This document shows, one piece after another, positions 7,413 through 17,419 of a stretch of DNA of 64,000 nt. The stretch is from Deltaproteobacteria bacterium YD0425bin51. GTDB taxonomy: Bacteria; Desulfobacterota; Desulfobacteria; Desulfobacterales; YD0425bin51. The notes below the pieces were generated by a model. The model had not been told where the DNA came from and did not search any database. It saw nothing but the letters and a program-made list of their open reading frames with translations. Positions within the stretch are counted from its first letter, which is position 1, and each line of letters opens with the position of its first letter. The stretch spans positions 19,272 to 83,271 of the forward strand of contig PDZS01000018.1 in NCBI GenBank assembly GCA_002753225.1. Direction: 5' to 3'. A program made the translations under genes and the position numbers.

Positions 7413-9992
7413 TTACGAAAGTATTTTATTTATATCGCTATGGAGTTTATCTCTATAGTAATTTATTCTAGCTTCCCCATTCATTATCATATCTAATTGT
7501 CTTGTGTGTATTGTTATATATCCAATAATCTTCAATCTGCTTAACATAAAATCTTTTTCCTGAGCATCTAAACTACATATAATTGTATCTTTGATGACCT
7601 CTGATTTAAATCCATATTTTTCCAATACTTCTCCAACAAATTGGACTCTTCTTACTCTTCGATTATAATCAGCAGCTCCACCTTTAAACTGGAATCTAAT
7701 ATAATTTTCCCTAGTTCTATCACTGATCATTGATTCTACAACTAAAAAATGAAAACCAAGTCTTGAAGTTAAGCTGCAATAATTTTTTGATATCATAAAA
7801 TAATTTCGTTCAGTATATTTAGAACGAGTTCCAACACTTAGCGATGTATTGGTTGTTGCTTGAAACATGACTGACATAAGACCTTTTCCATCAATTGGAG
7901 GACCATCCCAAGGAATTGCTATAATACCATCCCAAATAGTCAACATTGGAACTGATACAATATTATCTAGATGAACGTATTTACCTATCACTTCTTCTTT
8001 AAATCCGTCATCTAAATTTAAAACCCACCACTGCATAGGGACTTTATAAAAAAGTTGTTTGCTTGATTTTTCAGAAAAATTATGTGTTTTGCCAAATTCA
8101 AACATTTCATGTACTGATTTTTCATGTGCAAAACGGGTAATATCATGAAAGGTCTTACAACTTAAAGGCTTAAATTCAAATGAATCAGGATCGAGTAAGT
8201 TTAGAGGAACAATCAATCTGCTTACTTCTCTTAAAGTTTCATATACTGGACTTCCTTCCATAAAATTCTTTTTTTCGCCTAAATTATTATATGAAATTTC
8301 AACTTTCCCCCTATAAATCCTTTTAGCATTTGCATCAACTGTAACAATATCCCCATTATTTAATTTCTCCAAAATACCTTTTAAGCCAAATATTGAAGGT
8401 ACTCTAAATTCTCTAGCTACATTTGCAAAATGACCAGCAAAACTTCCCTGTTCAGTAATGACCGCTTTTGCTCTGTTTAAAAGAGATGCCCATCTTGGAA
8501 GTGCCTGATTTGTGACTAAAACGCTCCCCTCTGTGAAAGAGAGAATATCAGCTCCTGTTTTTACTAAAACTACCTTACCGCTACCAACTCCAGGACATAT
8601 TGTTATTCCACCTGAAGTTATCAGATTTTCCTTGTTTGACAAATCTTCTGGATAATCTATTTTTAAATTTTCCATCTGTTTTAATGGACGACATTGCAAT
8701 ATAAATACTTCTCCGATTTGATTAATAGCCCATTCAATATCTTGTGGAGAAAGATAGTGATCCTCCATTTTAATTGCAAGTTTAGAAAGTTGACAAATAT
8801 CAATATCGCTTACCGATTGTAAATTAGCATTTTCTCCTGTAATATCTACCCTGCAAACTCCTTCTTTCGGATAACATACAAATTTATTTTTTTTATTTTT
8901 TATATCTCTATAAGTTATTTCCATATTTTTTCTGGAAACAACAAATAAATCACAGTCAGAGTTTCCATCAACAACAGTTTTAGGAAGTCCCCATGAAGAA
9001 TTTATAAATATTGAATCATCGTTTATGTCTAAAGGGCTCCTTGAATACATAACCCCTCCGCATACAGCATCAACCATTACCATACATCCTACAGACATAA
9101 AAATATCTTCATCTTTAAATCCTTTATTAAGTCTATAGGTTATTGCTGTAAGGCTATATTTACTTGCAATAATTTCTTTATAAGCATCAAAAATGTGATC
9201 AAAACTGACGTTTAATTCTGAACGATATTGACCTGCAAAAGAATTATCTTCTGTATCTTCACCAAATGCGCTGCTTCGCATTGCAACAGTTATTTCTTTT
9301 CCAGCCTCTTTTGCCAGTTCATCCCATGAAGTTTTTATATCTTCTTCAAGTTTTTGGGGTATTTTAGAATTTATAATTAAATTTTGAATTTTAGAACTTA
9401 CAGTATAAAGCTCTTCTATATTGTCTGCTTCAACAGACTGAAGGCGCCTGTCTATTTCATCTTGAAGGTGATTGTGCTCAATAAAAAGATTGTAAGCGCA
9501 TGAAGTAATAACAAATCCAGGGGGAACTTTTAAACTTATCTTGTTTTTTATTTCGCCAATATTTGCCATTTTGCTTCCAACAAGATCATACATATCTCTG
9601 TCTACTGACCTTAAAGGAACTACCATGACTTCATCTTTTATTGTTTTTTTCTGAGAGAGAATTTTTTGAATACTATCTTGAATTTCTTCAAATCGTAAAA
9701 ACAGTTCTGTATATTTATTATTAGATATTTCATTTAAATGCTTTATTAATTTGTAAACGCTTACTGATGCTGCAGTAGAACTTGCCCTTATAAAAGACAT
9801 ACCAAAAGGATTATTTCCTTGAAGAGCCTGATCAATTGCCCCCATTACTTCTAAAGCACTGTTATTTGCGCTAAGGAGAAGCTTAAAGCTATGGTAACGC
9901 TCTTTAAAAGACAATCTAAGCTCTTCAAGGTCTTCTTCTGTATGCTCTTTTTTTTTAAAAATTCTAAAAATATTTCCTAGTTTTTTTCGCAT
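7413..9992 (-). CDS. PEP synthase/PPDK-like phosphotransferase lacking the PEP barrel
   Basis: 859 residues. Residues 1-125 are a charged helical region not found in PEP synthase. Residues about 130-460 resemble the PPDK ATP-grasp domain: VPPGFVIT, VAMRSSAFGEDTED, SFAGQYRSELNV, GGVMYSRSP, and QDIEWAIN with FILQCRPL. Residues about 480-570 are the swivelling phosphohistidine domain, with the expected histidine at His521 in GSFAGHFANVAREF; the usual T(S/C)H is AGH here. The remaining 280 residues do not look like the PEP/pyruvate TIM barrel. It probably makes a phosphohistidine from ATP and passes it to an unknown acceptor. It is co-transcribed with kinases and a permease, so a signalling or transport role is more likely than gluconeogenesis. 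Confidence 0.8.
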   Translation of the reverse strand: MRKKLGNIFRIFKKKEHTEEDLEELRLSFKERYHSFKLLLSANNSALEVMGAIDQALQGNNPFGMSFIRASSTAASVSVYKLIKHLNEISNNKYTELFLRFEEIQDSIQKILSQKKTIKDEVMVVPLRSVDRDMYDLVGSKMANIGEIKNKISLKVPPGFVITSCAYNLFIEHNHLQDEIDRRLQSVEADNIEELYTVSSKIQNLIINSKIPQKLEEDIKTSWDELAKEAGKEITVAMRSSAFGEDTEDNSFAGQYRSELNVSFDHIFDAYKEIIASKYSLTAITYRLNKGFKDEDIFMSVGCMVMVDAVCGGVMYSRSPLDINDDSIFINSSWGLPKTVVDGNSDCDLFVVSRKNMEITYRDIKNKKNKFVCYPKEGVCRVDITGENANLQSVSDIDICQLSKLAIKMEDHYLSPQDIEWAINQIGEVFILQCRPLKQMENLKIDYPEDLSNKENLITSGGITICPGVGSGKVVLVKTGADILSFTEGSVLVTNQALPRWASLLNRAKAVITEQGSFAGHFANVAREFRVPSIFGLKGILEKLNNGDIVTVDANAKRIYRGKVEISYNNLGEKKNFMEGSPVYETLREVSRLIVPLNLLDPDSFEFKPLSCKTFHDITRFAHEKSVHEMFEFGKTHNFSEKSSKQLFYKVPMQWWVLNLDDGFKEEVIGKYVHLDNIVSVPMLTIWDGIIAIPWDGPPIDGKGLMSVMFQATTNTSLSVGTRSKYTERNYFMISKNYCSLTSRLGFHFLVVESMISDRTRENYIRFQFKGGAADYNRRVRRVQFVGEVLEKYGFKSEVIKDTIICSLDAQEKDFMLSRLKIIGYITIHTRQLDMIMNGEARINYYRDKLHSDINKILS

Positions 9993-10001
9993 ACTATCAA
10001 A

Positions 10002-10688
10002 CTAATGTGAGAGTCTTATCCCCCATCCTTCAAACATTAAAAGTATAGAAAATCCATACCACATTGTGTATACTACATAAAATATAAGAGAAAAAAGAAC
10101 AACTCCAACTCGTTCTGTAATTTTTTGAGGTTTAATTTTATAATAATTATAAGAGCACTCAACACCTTTTTTCATTACTTTGCCAATAAAATTAGCCTCC
10201 TTAAACTTTTCCTGCTTCTTTAAAGCCTTATCCGTTGCTGATAAAGCTTTATGCCAATTATAAAGAACTCTTTTTTCTTCATAATTATACTTTCCTGAAA
10301 CTTTTGCACCATCGTTTGCAAACATAGTATCAGTATCTTCAAGACAATTCGCAAAAATTTTACCTAAGTCTCCTTCAACTTTCAGTTCAGTACCTGTTCT
10401 TGTAACATTAACAATCGATTTTCCAAAAAGAGGCTCTATCTGTTTTGCATCTTCTTCAGATTTCATCTTTATATTTACTGAAATATTAGTGCCATCAAAC
10501 TTTTTAGCATCTTCTTTTAACTTCGGAATATAATATGCTGAAGCTTTTGAAATTGAATTATAAAGATCATCTAAATAATCAAGTCCATTTTTACCAGCAA
10601 ATATAGGAGAAAATATCAAAACCAAAACTATTATAAACCCTAACATTAAAACAGCACCTGTATAAAATTCTTTTTTATCTGCAATCAT
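10002..10688 (-). CDS. Hypothetical two-helix membrane protein in signalling/permease operon
   Basis: Unrecognised 228-residue protein. An N-terminal membrane helix (about 10-30) and a C-terminal one (about 198-220) bracket a 165-residue hydrophilic, probably periplasmic, domain with a Lys-rich helical second half. Two cysteines lie in this domain (about residues 114 and 174). It is 4 bases downstream of the TauE/SafE permease and 9 bases upstream of the PEP-synthase-like gene. It may be an accessory subunit of the permease. No known domain is recognised. Confidence 0.75.
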   Translation of the reverse strand: MIADKKEFYTGAVLMLGFIIVLVLIFSPIFAGKNGLDYLDDLYNSISKASAYYIPKLKEDAKKFDGTNISVNIKMKSEEDAKQIEPLFGKSIVNVTRTGTELKVEGDLGKIFANCLEDTDTMFANDGAKVSGKYNYEEKRVLYNWHKALSATDKALKKQEKFKEANFIGKVMKKGVECSYNYYKIKPQKITERVGVVLFSLIFYVVYTMWYGFSILLMFEGWGIRLSH

Positions 10689-10692
10689 GATT

Positions 10693-11973
10693 TTATTCTC
10701 CTTTTAATGTTTTAAGATTCATAAAAAATGTTCCTATTACCCATATAGCAAAAGTCCCTACAATAATAAAAAATGCCCAGCTCCCAATGATATTTAATAT
10801 AGAAGCAACTGATTGGGGTAAAGATATTATATCTAAATCAGCAAGCTTTTTTGGCAAGGCAAAGAAACGATTAACAAATCCTCCTAAAACTGCAAGAGCA
10901 TAAAATCCACGAATTGTAATTCCTTTGACGACCTTAGTAACTAAAGCTCCAACTTGTATTCCAATTAATGATCCTAAAAGCATACCCATAGCTAATGTAT
11001 AAAAAATAAATCCATATATTGCATACTGACTTATTGAAGCATAACCTGCTGTAAAAACAATTTGAAGAATGTCTGTACCCACTGTAGTTAAAGAAGAAAC
11101 ACCAAGGACATAAACAAAGATAGGAAAAGTTAAAAAACCACCGCCAACTCCCATAATAGCAGCGGTAAGACCAACTAAAGCGCCGCTCATTACTAAAAAT
11201 ATTGCAGAAATTTGACGTCCGCCAGGAACAATGCCTTGGTCAAATGTTATCATAGGCGGAATATTAATTGATTGAAGTTTCTTGGGTAAATTGCCCATGT
11301 CTGTACCTTCTGATTTCCCGCCATGTGCTCCTCCTGAATCAGAATCAGAGGACTTTCTTGCCTTAAAATAGTCACCAAGAGCATAAAAACCTAACCCACC
11401 CAGCATAATAACATATACTATTGTTATAAAAGCATCACTTAAAACTGGGTTTATTTCATATAAAACACGATTTATGATTCCACCAGTTGTTGCACCAATT
11501 ATTGAACCAATTAAAAATATTACAGCAAGAGGAACAGAAATATTCCCTAACTTTTTATGAATAACGCTTCCCATAATAGCTTTTGCAAAAATATGAAATA
11601 AATCTGTACCAACAGCTAGAATACCTTTAATGCCAGCACTCATTAATGCAGGAGCAATAACAAACCCACCACCTGCTCCAATACCACCAGTTATGAGACC
11701 TGCACAAATTCCGATAAGAATTGAAGCAATAAAAATACCCGTTGTATAAAACGCAGGAGTATAAGCTTCTTTTCCTCCTAAAAGCTTAGGCATAGCTTCA
11801 CCAATCTGATCAGCAAAAGCAATACTCCCTATTATTGCTGGAAGTAAAAATAACCCTAAAACAAAAAGACGTTTCCTGCTTCTAAGTATAGTATGGCTGA
11901 CATCAATTTCCCACTCTGCATGAGCTCTGGCAGCCATCATCATAGCATTACCTACTTGTTTAAAAAAACTCAT
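10693..11973 (-). CDS. TauE/SafE family sulfite or sulfonate exporter-like permease
   Basis: 426-residue polytopic membrane protein of the TauE/SafE (COG0730) family. The two glycine-rich repeats typical of the family are present: ITGGIGAGGGFVIAPALM with AVGTDLF in the first half, and MGVGGGFLTFPIFVY with VGTDILQ in the second. It is longer than the usual 250-300 residues because of an N-terminal extension and a hydrophilic Ser/Gly/His-containing loop at about 205-235. Family members export sulfite, sulfoacetate or related organosulfur anions. The substrate here is unknown, but sulfur oxyanions fit a sulfate-reducer setting. It lies second in the operon, after a response regulator. Confidence 0.87.
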   Translation of the reverse strand: MSFFKQVGNAMMMAARAHAEWEIDVSHTILRSRKRLFVLGLFLLPAIIGSIAFADQIGEAMPKLLGGKEAYTPAFYTTGIFIASILIGICAGLITGGIGAGGGFVIAPALMSAGIKGILAVGTDLFHIFAKAIMGSVIHKKLGNISVPLAVIFLIGSIIGATTGGIINRVLYEINPVLSDAFITIVYVIMLGGLGFYALGDYFKARKSSDSDSGGAHGGKSEGTDMGNLPKKLQSINIPPMITFDQGIVPGGRQISAIFLVMSGALVGLTAAIMGVGGGFLTFPIFVYVLGVSSLTTVGTDILQIVFTAGYASISQYAIYGFIFYTLAMGMLLGSLIGIQVGALVTKVVKGITIRGFYALAVLGGFVNRFFALPKKLADLDIISLPQSVASILNIIGSWAFFIIVGTFAIWVIGTFFMNLKTLKGE

Positions 11974-12033
11974 CTTCTTTTTTTCCTCCTTGGTTAATAA
12001 ATATTTTAATTTTATAATATAAGTTAGAATTGT

Positions 12034-12456
12034 CTAACTTCTGCTCTTTATAATTTCTTTGATAGAATCTATTTTTTCTTCCTGTAGTATCTTTCTTTTG
12101 TAAGCATCTTGAATTTTAAAAATCAAACTATCTGTGTCTATAGGCTTCATGAGATAATCAAAAGCACCAAGCTCTATTCCTTCTTTTGCAATACCTAAAG
12201 AAGCATGACCTGTAAGCATTATTACTTCTAATAATGGATTAATCTTTTTTAATTCCTTCATTGTTTGAATTCCATCAAGATCAGGCATTTTCATGTCCAA
12301 TACAACAACATCTATTTTTTCTTTTTTAATTAAAGAAATCGCAGCTTTTCCACTATTTGCAATTAATGTATCTATATTACGTTTTTTCATACGTTTTTGA
12401 AGGATTTCTGTAAAATCAACTTCATCGTCTACTAGCATAACTTTAACAGTATTCAT
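12034..12456 (-). CDS. Single-domain response regulator, first gene of signalling operon
   Basis: 140-residue receiver domain. The phospho-acceptor is Asp54 in VVVLDMKMPDLDG, with the acidic pair in LVDDEVD and the conserved Thr and Lys in MLTGHA and LMKPID. A 20-residue basic helical tail follows; it is too short for a DNA-binding domain. The ribosome-binding site GGAGG is good. The gene starts the minus-strand run to 4524 and is followed after 60 bases by the TauE/SafE permease, so phospho-signalling from the operon's kinases may act on transport or on the PEP-synthase-like enzyme. Confidence 0.92.
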   Translation of the reverse strand: MNTVKVMLVDDEVDFTEILQKRMKKRNIDTLIANSGKAAISLIKKEKIDVVVLDMKMPDLDGIQTMKELKKINPLLEVIMLTGHASLGIAKEGIELGAFDYLMKPIDTDSLIFKIQDAYKRKILQEEKIDSIKEIIKSRS

Positions 12457-12581
12457 AACACCTCCAATTTTTAGAAAATAAATGTTCTAATATAGCGTAT
12501 TTTTAAAATTTTTTCTATCTTTTTTAATTATCAAATAAAAGGAGATAAAGATATAACAGGGAGATAAATGGCAAGTTTTTT

Positions 12582-12623
12582 ATAATATTACGGGTAATAA
12601 GAAATTATTATCCGTAATATTAT
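12582..12623 (-). terminator. Long hairpin after nuoN, probable transcript end
   Basis: Two 19-base arms (12582-12600 and 12605-12623) pair with only one G-T wobble around a GAAA tetraloop. The arms begin ATAATATTACGG on the left and end CCGTAATATTAT on the right. It starts 2 bases past the nuoN stop codon. On the minus strand an A-run, not a T-run, follows the stem, so it may be a 3'-end stabilising hairpin rather than a classical intrinsic terminator. Confidence 0.55.
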
Positions 12624-12625
12624 TA

Positions 12626-14068
12626 TTATAAAATAATCTTACTTATGGCAAGTTTTGCAACTTCAATTATACGCTCAGGAAGAACACCAAAAAGAATTAT
12701 AGTAGCTATAACAATTGTACCTAATATCTTAGCTGAAAAGTGCAATTTAATAGGGGATGAAGCGTCATCAACTCCAAAATAGGCAGCTCTTACCATTTTT
12801 AAATAATAAAATGCTGATATCCCGGCGTTTATTACTGCAAGCACCACAATTCCATAAAATCCTTTTTTTATAGCTGCTGTAAAAAGAAGAATTTTACCTG
12901 TAAACCCTATTGTTGGAGGAATCCCAGCTAATCCAAAAGCTCCAATTGCAAGAGTTAAAGACAAAAATGGAGATCTTTTATATAAACCGGCAAAACTTGA
13001 GAAAGTAACATTTTCTCCTTCATTGGAAACATGATATACTACAAAGAAGCAAGCCAAATTCATCAAAAGATACCCTAAAATATAGTAAATTGATGCTATA
13101 TATCCAATATCATTTCCGCTGAAAATACCAAGCATTACATAACCAGCATGAGCAATACTAGAATAAGCTAGTAGTCTTTTTATATCATTTTGAACTAAAG
13201 CAGAAAGATTACCGACTGTCATAGATATTACTGCAATAGCAGCCATAATCCAAGTAAGCTGATTTATATCGATTCCGCTTAAAGAAACAAGTCTTATCAA
13301 TAATGCAACAGCACCAATCTTAGGTAAAGTAGCAATAAAACTTGTGGTTTCATTCGCAGCACCTTCATAAACATCAGGAGCCCAAAAATGCATTGGAAAA
13401 AGAGCTAATTTATAGAAAAAACCGCAAAGCATCATTATCATTCCTATAAAAATTAGCGTATTTGTTTTTAAAAGAGCAGGAATGACCTTATAAAGTTCTG
13501 TTATATAAGTAGTGTGTGTTAAACCAAAAACATAGCTCATTCCATATAATGTAATACCGGTAGAAGCCGCACCAAATAAAATGTATTTTATACCAGCTTC
13601 CATTTGTGAGCGACTAGTCTGTTTCTTTCTAAAGGGTATAATAACATATAAAGCAAAAGATGAGACTTCTAGAGATATTAAAATAGTCAAAAGCTCTACA
13701 GAGCTACTCATGCATATAAGACCTAATACACTTAAAGATAAAAAGAAATAATATTCTGCTTGCAGTTCTAATTCAATACCTTTTAAATTATTACCAAGAT
13801 AAACAACTAGGAGTAAACCAACAGTCATTATAATCTTAAATACTTGTGAAAACGCATCGATTCGATATGCATCAAAAAATAGCATACCTTCATTTTTGAA
13901 TGTAATAACAGATACAATAACTGCCAATGAAGAAAGAAGAATCGCTGAATTTTCTAAAAACTTTGTCTTAGGCTTACCTAATGAGACAAAGAAGAAAAAT
14001 AACACCATCAAACATAAGATCAATTCTGGAAGAAATAAACTTATTTGCATACATCCATCCAAACTCAA
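12626..14068 (-). CDS. nuoN: Complex I antiporter-like subunit N
   Basis: 480 residues with about 14 membrane helices. It is the NuoN subunit of the proton-pumping arm of complex I. The conserved TM5 glutamate is in LLTILISLEVSSFALYVI; the lysine-bearing discontinuous helices and the FYKLALFPMHFWAPDVYEGA segment are typical of NuoN. The start overlaps the nuoM stop by 4 bases. It is the last gene of the nuo operon and is followed at once by a long hairpin. Confidence 0.95.
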   Translation of the reverse strand: MSLDGCMQISLFLPELILCLMVLFFFFVSLGKPKTKFLENSAILLSSLAVIVSVITFKNEGMLFFDAYRIDAFSQVFKIIMTVGLLLVVYLGNNLKGIELELQAEYYFFLSLSVLGLICMSSSVELLTILISLEVSSFALYVIIPFRKKQTSRSQMEAGIKYILFGAASTGITLYGMSYVFGLTHTTYITELYKVIPALLKTNTLIFIGMIMMLCGFFYKLALFPMHFWAPDVYEGAANETTSFIATLPKIGAVALLIRLVSLSGIDINQLTWIMAAIAVISMTVGNLSALVQNDIKRLLAYSSIAHAGYVMLGIFSGNDIGYIASIYYILGYLLMNLACFFVVYHVSNEGENVTFSSFAGLYKRSPFLSLTLAIGAFGLAGIPPTIGFTGKILLFTAAIKKGFYGIVVLAVINAGISAFYYLKMVRAAYFGVDDASSPIKLHFSAKILGTIVIATIILFGVLPERIIEVAKLAISKIIL

Positions 14069-15633
14069 AAATTAATATTCGCCGCATGAAGGCTTTGAGG
14101 AGCGACTTCTTTAATTCCATTTGCGATTTGTTCAAGCAAATGAGATACACTAGAATCCATAATTTTTAAAACTGGTGTTGGATATAATCCAATCCAGAAT
14201 ACAAAGAATGTGAGTACTGCAAGAGTAACAATTTCTCTTGCGTTTAAATCAAATAAATGATGTGCATGAGCATCTCCTTCATGATGCTCATCATGATGAG
14301 CATGTCCGGTAGAATCTGCCCAAATCATTTTTTGAAGTAATCTCAACATATAAGCTGCTGAAAGAATTGCTCCAATTATAGATAGAAAACCAACGACTTT
14401 GTATTTCATAAAAGCTGAAACTAAGACTAATAACTCTCCAACAAAACTATTTGTGCCAGGAAATGCAAAGGATGATAAAGAAAAAATTGCAAGAAAAGTT
14501 ACATACCAAGGCATTATCATTCCTAATGCTGAATTGTTTTTGATTTCACGGCTATGGGTACGTTCATAAATTATTCCTACACAAATAAAAAGAGCACCCG
14601 TTGTTATTCCATGATTTATCATTTGAAGAATTGCACCTTTTATCCCCTGACTGTTTAATAAAAAGATTCCTAAAGTAACAAAACCCATATGTCCTACACT
14701 AGAATAGGCAATCAATTTCTTAATATCATTTTGGCCAAGAGCCAAGTAGCCTCCTATGATAATCGAAAGAAGAGATACGAAAATGAGTGCTGGCATACAG
14801 AACATAGTTGCTTGGGGCGCCATAGGTAAACAAAATCTTAAAAATCCATACCCTCCCATCTTAAGAAGAATACTTGCAAGGATAACACTACCTGCAGTTG
14901 GAGCTTCAACATGAGCTGCTGGTAACCATGTATGCAATGGAAACATTGGTATCTTAATCGCAAAGGCTAAAGTAAAAGCCATAAATATCCACATTTGATA
15001 AGAAAATGAGTATTTATGATTCATAAGTTCTGGTATAAAAAAGGTTCCTGTTGTAACATATAGTGCAACTATAGACACTAGAAGAAAAACACTTCCCAAA
15101 AGGGTGTATAAGAAAAACTTTATAGAAGCATAATCTTTTCGTGGTCCACCCCAAACTGCAATTAAAAGATACATGGGAACCAACATAGCTTCCCAAAATA
15201 TAAAGAATAATACAGTATTTAAACTTATAAAAACTCCAATCATTGAAGTTTCCATCAGTAAAATTACAAAAATAAATTCCTTAAAACGTTCTTTAATATA
15301 TGTCCATGAACATAAAATACAGAGAGGCATAATAAAAGTAGTTAAAAGAACTAAAAGTACACTTATTCCATCAACTCCAACAATGTAATCAACATTTAAA
15401 AATGGAAACCATTTATGTATCTCTACAAATTGATATTTTGGGGTATTAAGATCAAAATTAGTATATAAAGGTAAAGACAACAGAGTAGTAATTAGAGTAA
15501 TAAGTAGCCCAAAATATTTTAATACGCGATCATTTTTTATAAAAAGTACAAAAAATGCACCAGCAAGTGGTAAGAAAGTTACTACACTTAAAATAGGATA
15601 ACTAAATTTATTAAATATTAAATATTGTTCCAT
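14065..15633 (-). CDS. nuoM: Complex I antiporter-like subunit M
   Basis: 522-residue proton-pumping subunit with about 14 membrane helices. The TM5 glutamate is in FFIFWEAMLVPMYLL, and the second-half signature is FAIKIPMFPLHTWLPAAHVEAPT. A notable histidine-rich soluble loop (HAHHDEHHEGDAHAHH, about residues 440-456) precedes the last helices; I do not know it as a family feature and it may bind metal. The gene is 22 bases downstream of the NuoL-type gene and overlaps nuoN. Confidence 0.95.
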   Translation of the reverse strand: MEQYLIFNKFSYPILSVVTFLPLAGAFFVLFIKNDRVLKYFGLLITLITTLLSLPLYTNFDLNTPKYQFVEIHKWFPFLNVDYIVGVDGISVLLVLLTTFIMPLCILCSWTYIKERFKEFIFVILLMETSMIGVFISLNTVLFFIFWEAMLVPMYLLIAVWGGPRKDYASIKFFLYTLLGSVFLLVSIVALYVTTGTFFIPELMNHKYSFSYQMWIFMAFTLAFAIKIPMFPLHTWLPAAHVEAPTAGSVILASILLKMGGYGFLRFCLPMAPQATMFCMPALIFVSLLSIIIGGYLALGQNDIKKLIAYSSVGHMGFVTLGIFLLNSQGIKGAILQMINHGITTGALFICVGIIYERTHSREIKNNSALGMIMPWYVTFLAIFSLSSFAFPGTNSFVGELLVLVSAFMKYKVVGFLSIIGAILSAAYMLRLLQKMIWADSTGHAHHDEHHEGDAHAHHLFDLNAREIVTLAVLTFFVFWIGLYPTPVLKIMDSSVSHLLEQIANGIKEVAPQSLHAANINF

Positions 15634-15655
15634 AGCCTATATCATCATTTTTCTA

Positions 15656-17419
15656 TTAAAAGATAATTACTGCAAGAACTATAAATAACAAAACAACAGC
15701 ACCGCCGATATAATGCTGAATTTTGCCTGTTTGAATATTCCTTAAATAACCACCGCCACAAACAACATTTTCAGCTGCTCCATCTATTGTCCAATCAATC
15801 CCTTCTTTATCAAACCATGAGAAAGCATGAGCTAAAGACATTGTGAGTTTAAGGCCAACTGTCTTATAAACTTCATTAACCCAATCATTTACTATCGCAA
15901 TTGGTTTCTTAGCTAACCACATAAATGCAATAGTTCCTTTGCGATAGAACCAATCTACATCAAGGTTTATCTTTGGATCTGGTTTTAATTTATTGACCAT
16001 AAGATAAAAACCAAATCCAGTAAATGCTAGAATCTGCATTGATTCAGATAGATGATATGATGTGTATGGATGATAATTAACCGCATAAGGGAGCATTTTA
16101 TATAAATAATCTGGATAAACACCCAAGAAGAAACATATAAACGCTGCAATAAACATAGCAACATTCATATTCCATGGAGGATCTTTTGGCTGTATATCAG
16201 ATTCTTTATTCCCAAACCATATAAAATAAGGCATTTTTATCCCTACAGATAAAAATGTTCCAACAGACGCAATCAAGAGCATAATCATAAGACCTACCCT
16301 ATGATGCTCTCCAGCAGCTGCAACTATCATAGACTTACTTACAAAACCACTAGTTAATGGGAACCCGGAAATTGATATTCCACCTATCACTGTAAAAATA
16401 AGAGCATATGGCATGTACTTATAGAGACCGCCTAACTCATTTAATTTAGATCTTCCTGTCATCTCTAAAACAGATCCTGCACCCATAAACAGTAATGCTT
16501 TGTAAATAATGTGAGCATACGCATGAGCACAAGCACCATTAATTGCCATCTCAGTTCCTATCCCAACACCACAAACCATATATCCAACCTGACTGACAAT
16601 ATGATAAGCGAGTATCCGCCTTGCATCATTTTCTATTACAGCGTAAGCAACACCATAAATTGTCATAATAGCACCAAGTATTGCTAATACTTCAAAACCA
16701 GGGAAAGCTCTAGCTAAAACATAAACAGCAGTTTTTGTCGTAAAGGCACACATAAATACAGCACCAGCAACTGTTGCTTCCGGATAAGCATCGGGTAACC
16801 ATGCATGTATTGGAGGAACTGCGGCATTTAGCATAAATCCAATCATAATAAGATATTCTGCTAATCCTGCAGCATGAACGTCTATTCTTGTAAAAGATAA
16901 ATCATGAATATTTTTGTATCGCAAAAATATTCCAGCCAAAAGAATAAGTCCGCCTACCATGTGAACTAACAAATATCTAAAACCAGCTTCTATTGATTGT
17001 TTTTTTCTCCTATACCAGATAAGGAAGGTTGAAGCAAAAGCCATGAGCTCCCAAAATATAAATATAGTTACATAATCACCTGCAAGGGTTACTCCAAGCG
17101 ATGCACCAACATACAAAAGCCCTGCTACATGGTGACCAGTGTCTTTTACATGCATGCTATAAAGGCATCCAATCAAAGACATTAAAGTGAATACATGCAA
17201 AAAAACATATGTAAGCTTATCAACTTTTCCAAATGTTAATTTAAATCCCAAATATTCGCACACACCAAAACTTGCTGGAAGAAAATTTATCTGGATCATT
17301 GCAATTATTGGAATTGCTATTAAAAAAATCTTATCTAACTTTATTTTTTTTAATAGAGGCAATAAAAGAGCTCCCAATATAAAAAAAGTAGATGGATGAA
17401 TAAATATATTAGTTATCAT
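15656..17419 (-). CDS. NuoL/MrpD-type antiporter subunit of complex I (with C-terminal extension)
   Basis: 587-residue polytopic protein of the NuoL/MrpD superfamily. The TM5 glutamate is in IFIFWELMAFASTFLIWYRR and the central motif is AAVPPIHAWLPDAYPEATVAG. The core looks more like MrpD than NuoL, but the C-terminal 150 residues carry an amphipathic stretch and a final helix ending YLRNIQTGKIQHYIGG, which resembles the lateral helix and last TM of NuoL. It therefore probably occupies the NuoL position at the distal end of the membrane arm. It overlaps the upstream 81-aa gene and is one of two such genes here. Confidence 0.85.
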   Translation of the reverse strand: MITNIFIHPSTFFILGALLLPLLKKIKLDKIFLIAIPIIAMIQINFLPASFGVCEYLGFKLTFGKVDKLTYVFLHVFTLMSLIGCLYSMHVKDTGHHVAGLLYVGASLGVTLAGDYVTIFIFWELMAFASTFLIWYRRKKQSIEAGFRYLLVHMVGGLILLAGIFLRYKNIHDLSFTRIDVHAAGLAEYLIMIGFMLNAAVPPIHAWLPDAYPEATVAGAVFMCAFTTKTAVYVLARAFPGFEVLAILGAIMTIYGVAYAVIENDARRILAYHIVSQVGYMVCGVGIGTEMAINGACAHAYAHIIYKALLFMGAGSVLEMTGRSKLNELGGLYKYMPYALIFTVIGGISISGFPLTSGFVSKSMIVAAAGEHHRVGLMIMLLIASVGTFLSVGIKMPYFIWFGNKESDIQPKDPPWNMNVAMFIAAFICFFLGVYPDYLYKMLPYAVNYHPYTSYHLSESMQILAFTGFGFYLMVNKLKPDPKINLDVDWFYRKGTIAFMWLAKKPIAIVNDWVNEVYKTVGLKLTMSLAHAFSWFDKEGIDWTIDGAAENVVCGGGYLRNIQTGKIQHYIGGAVVLLFIVLAVIIF

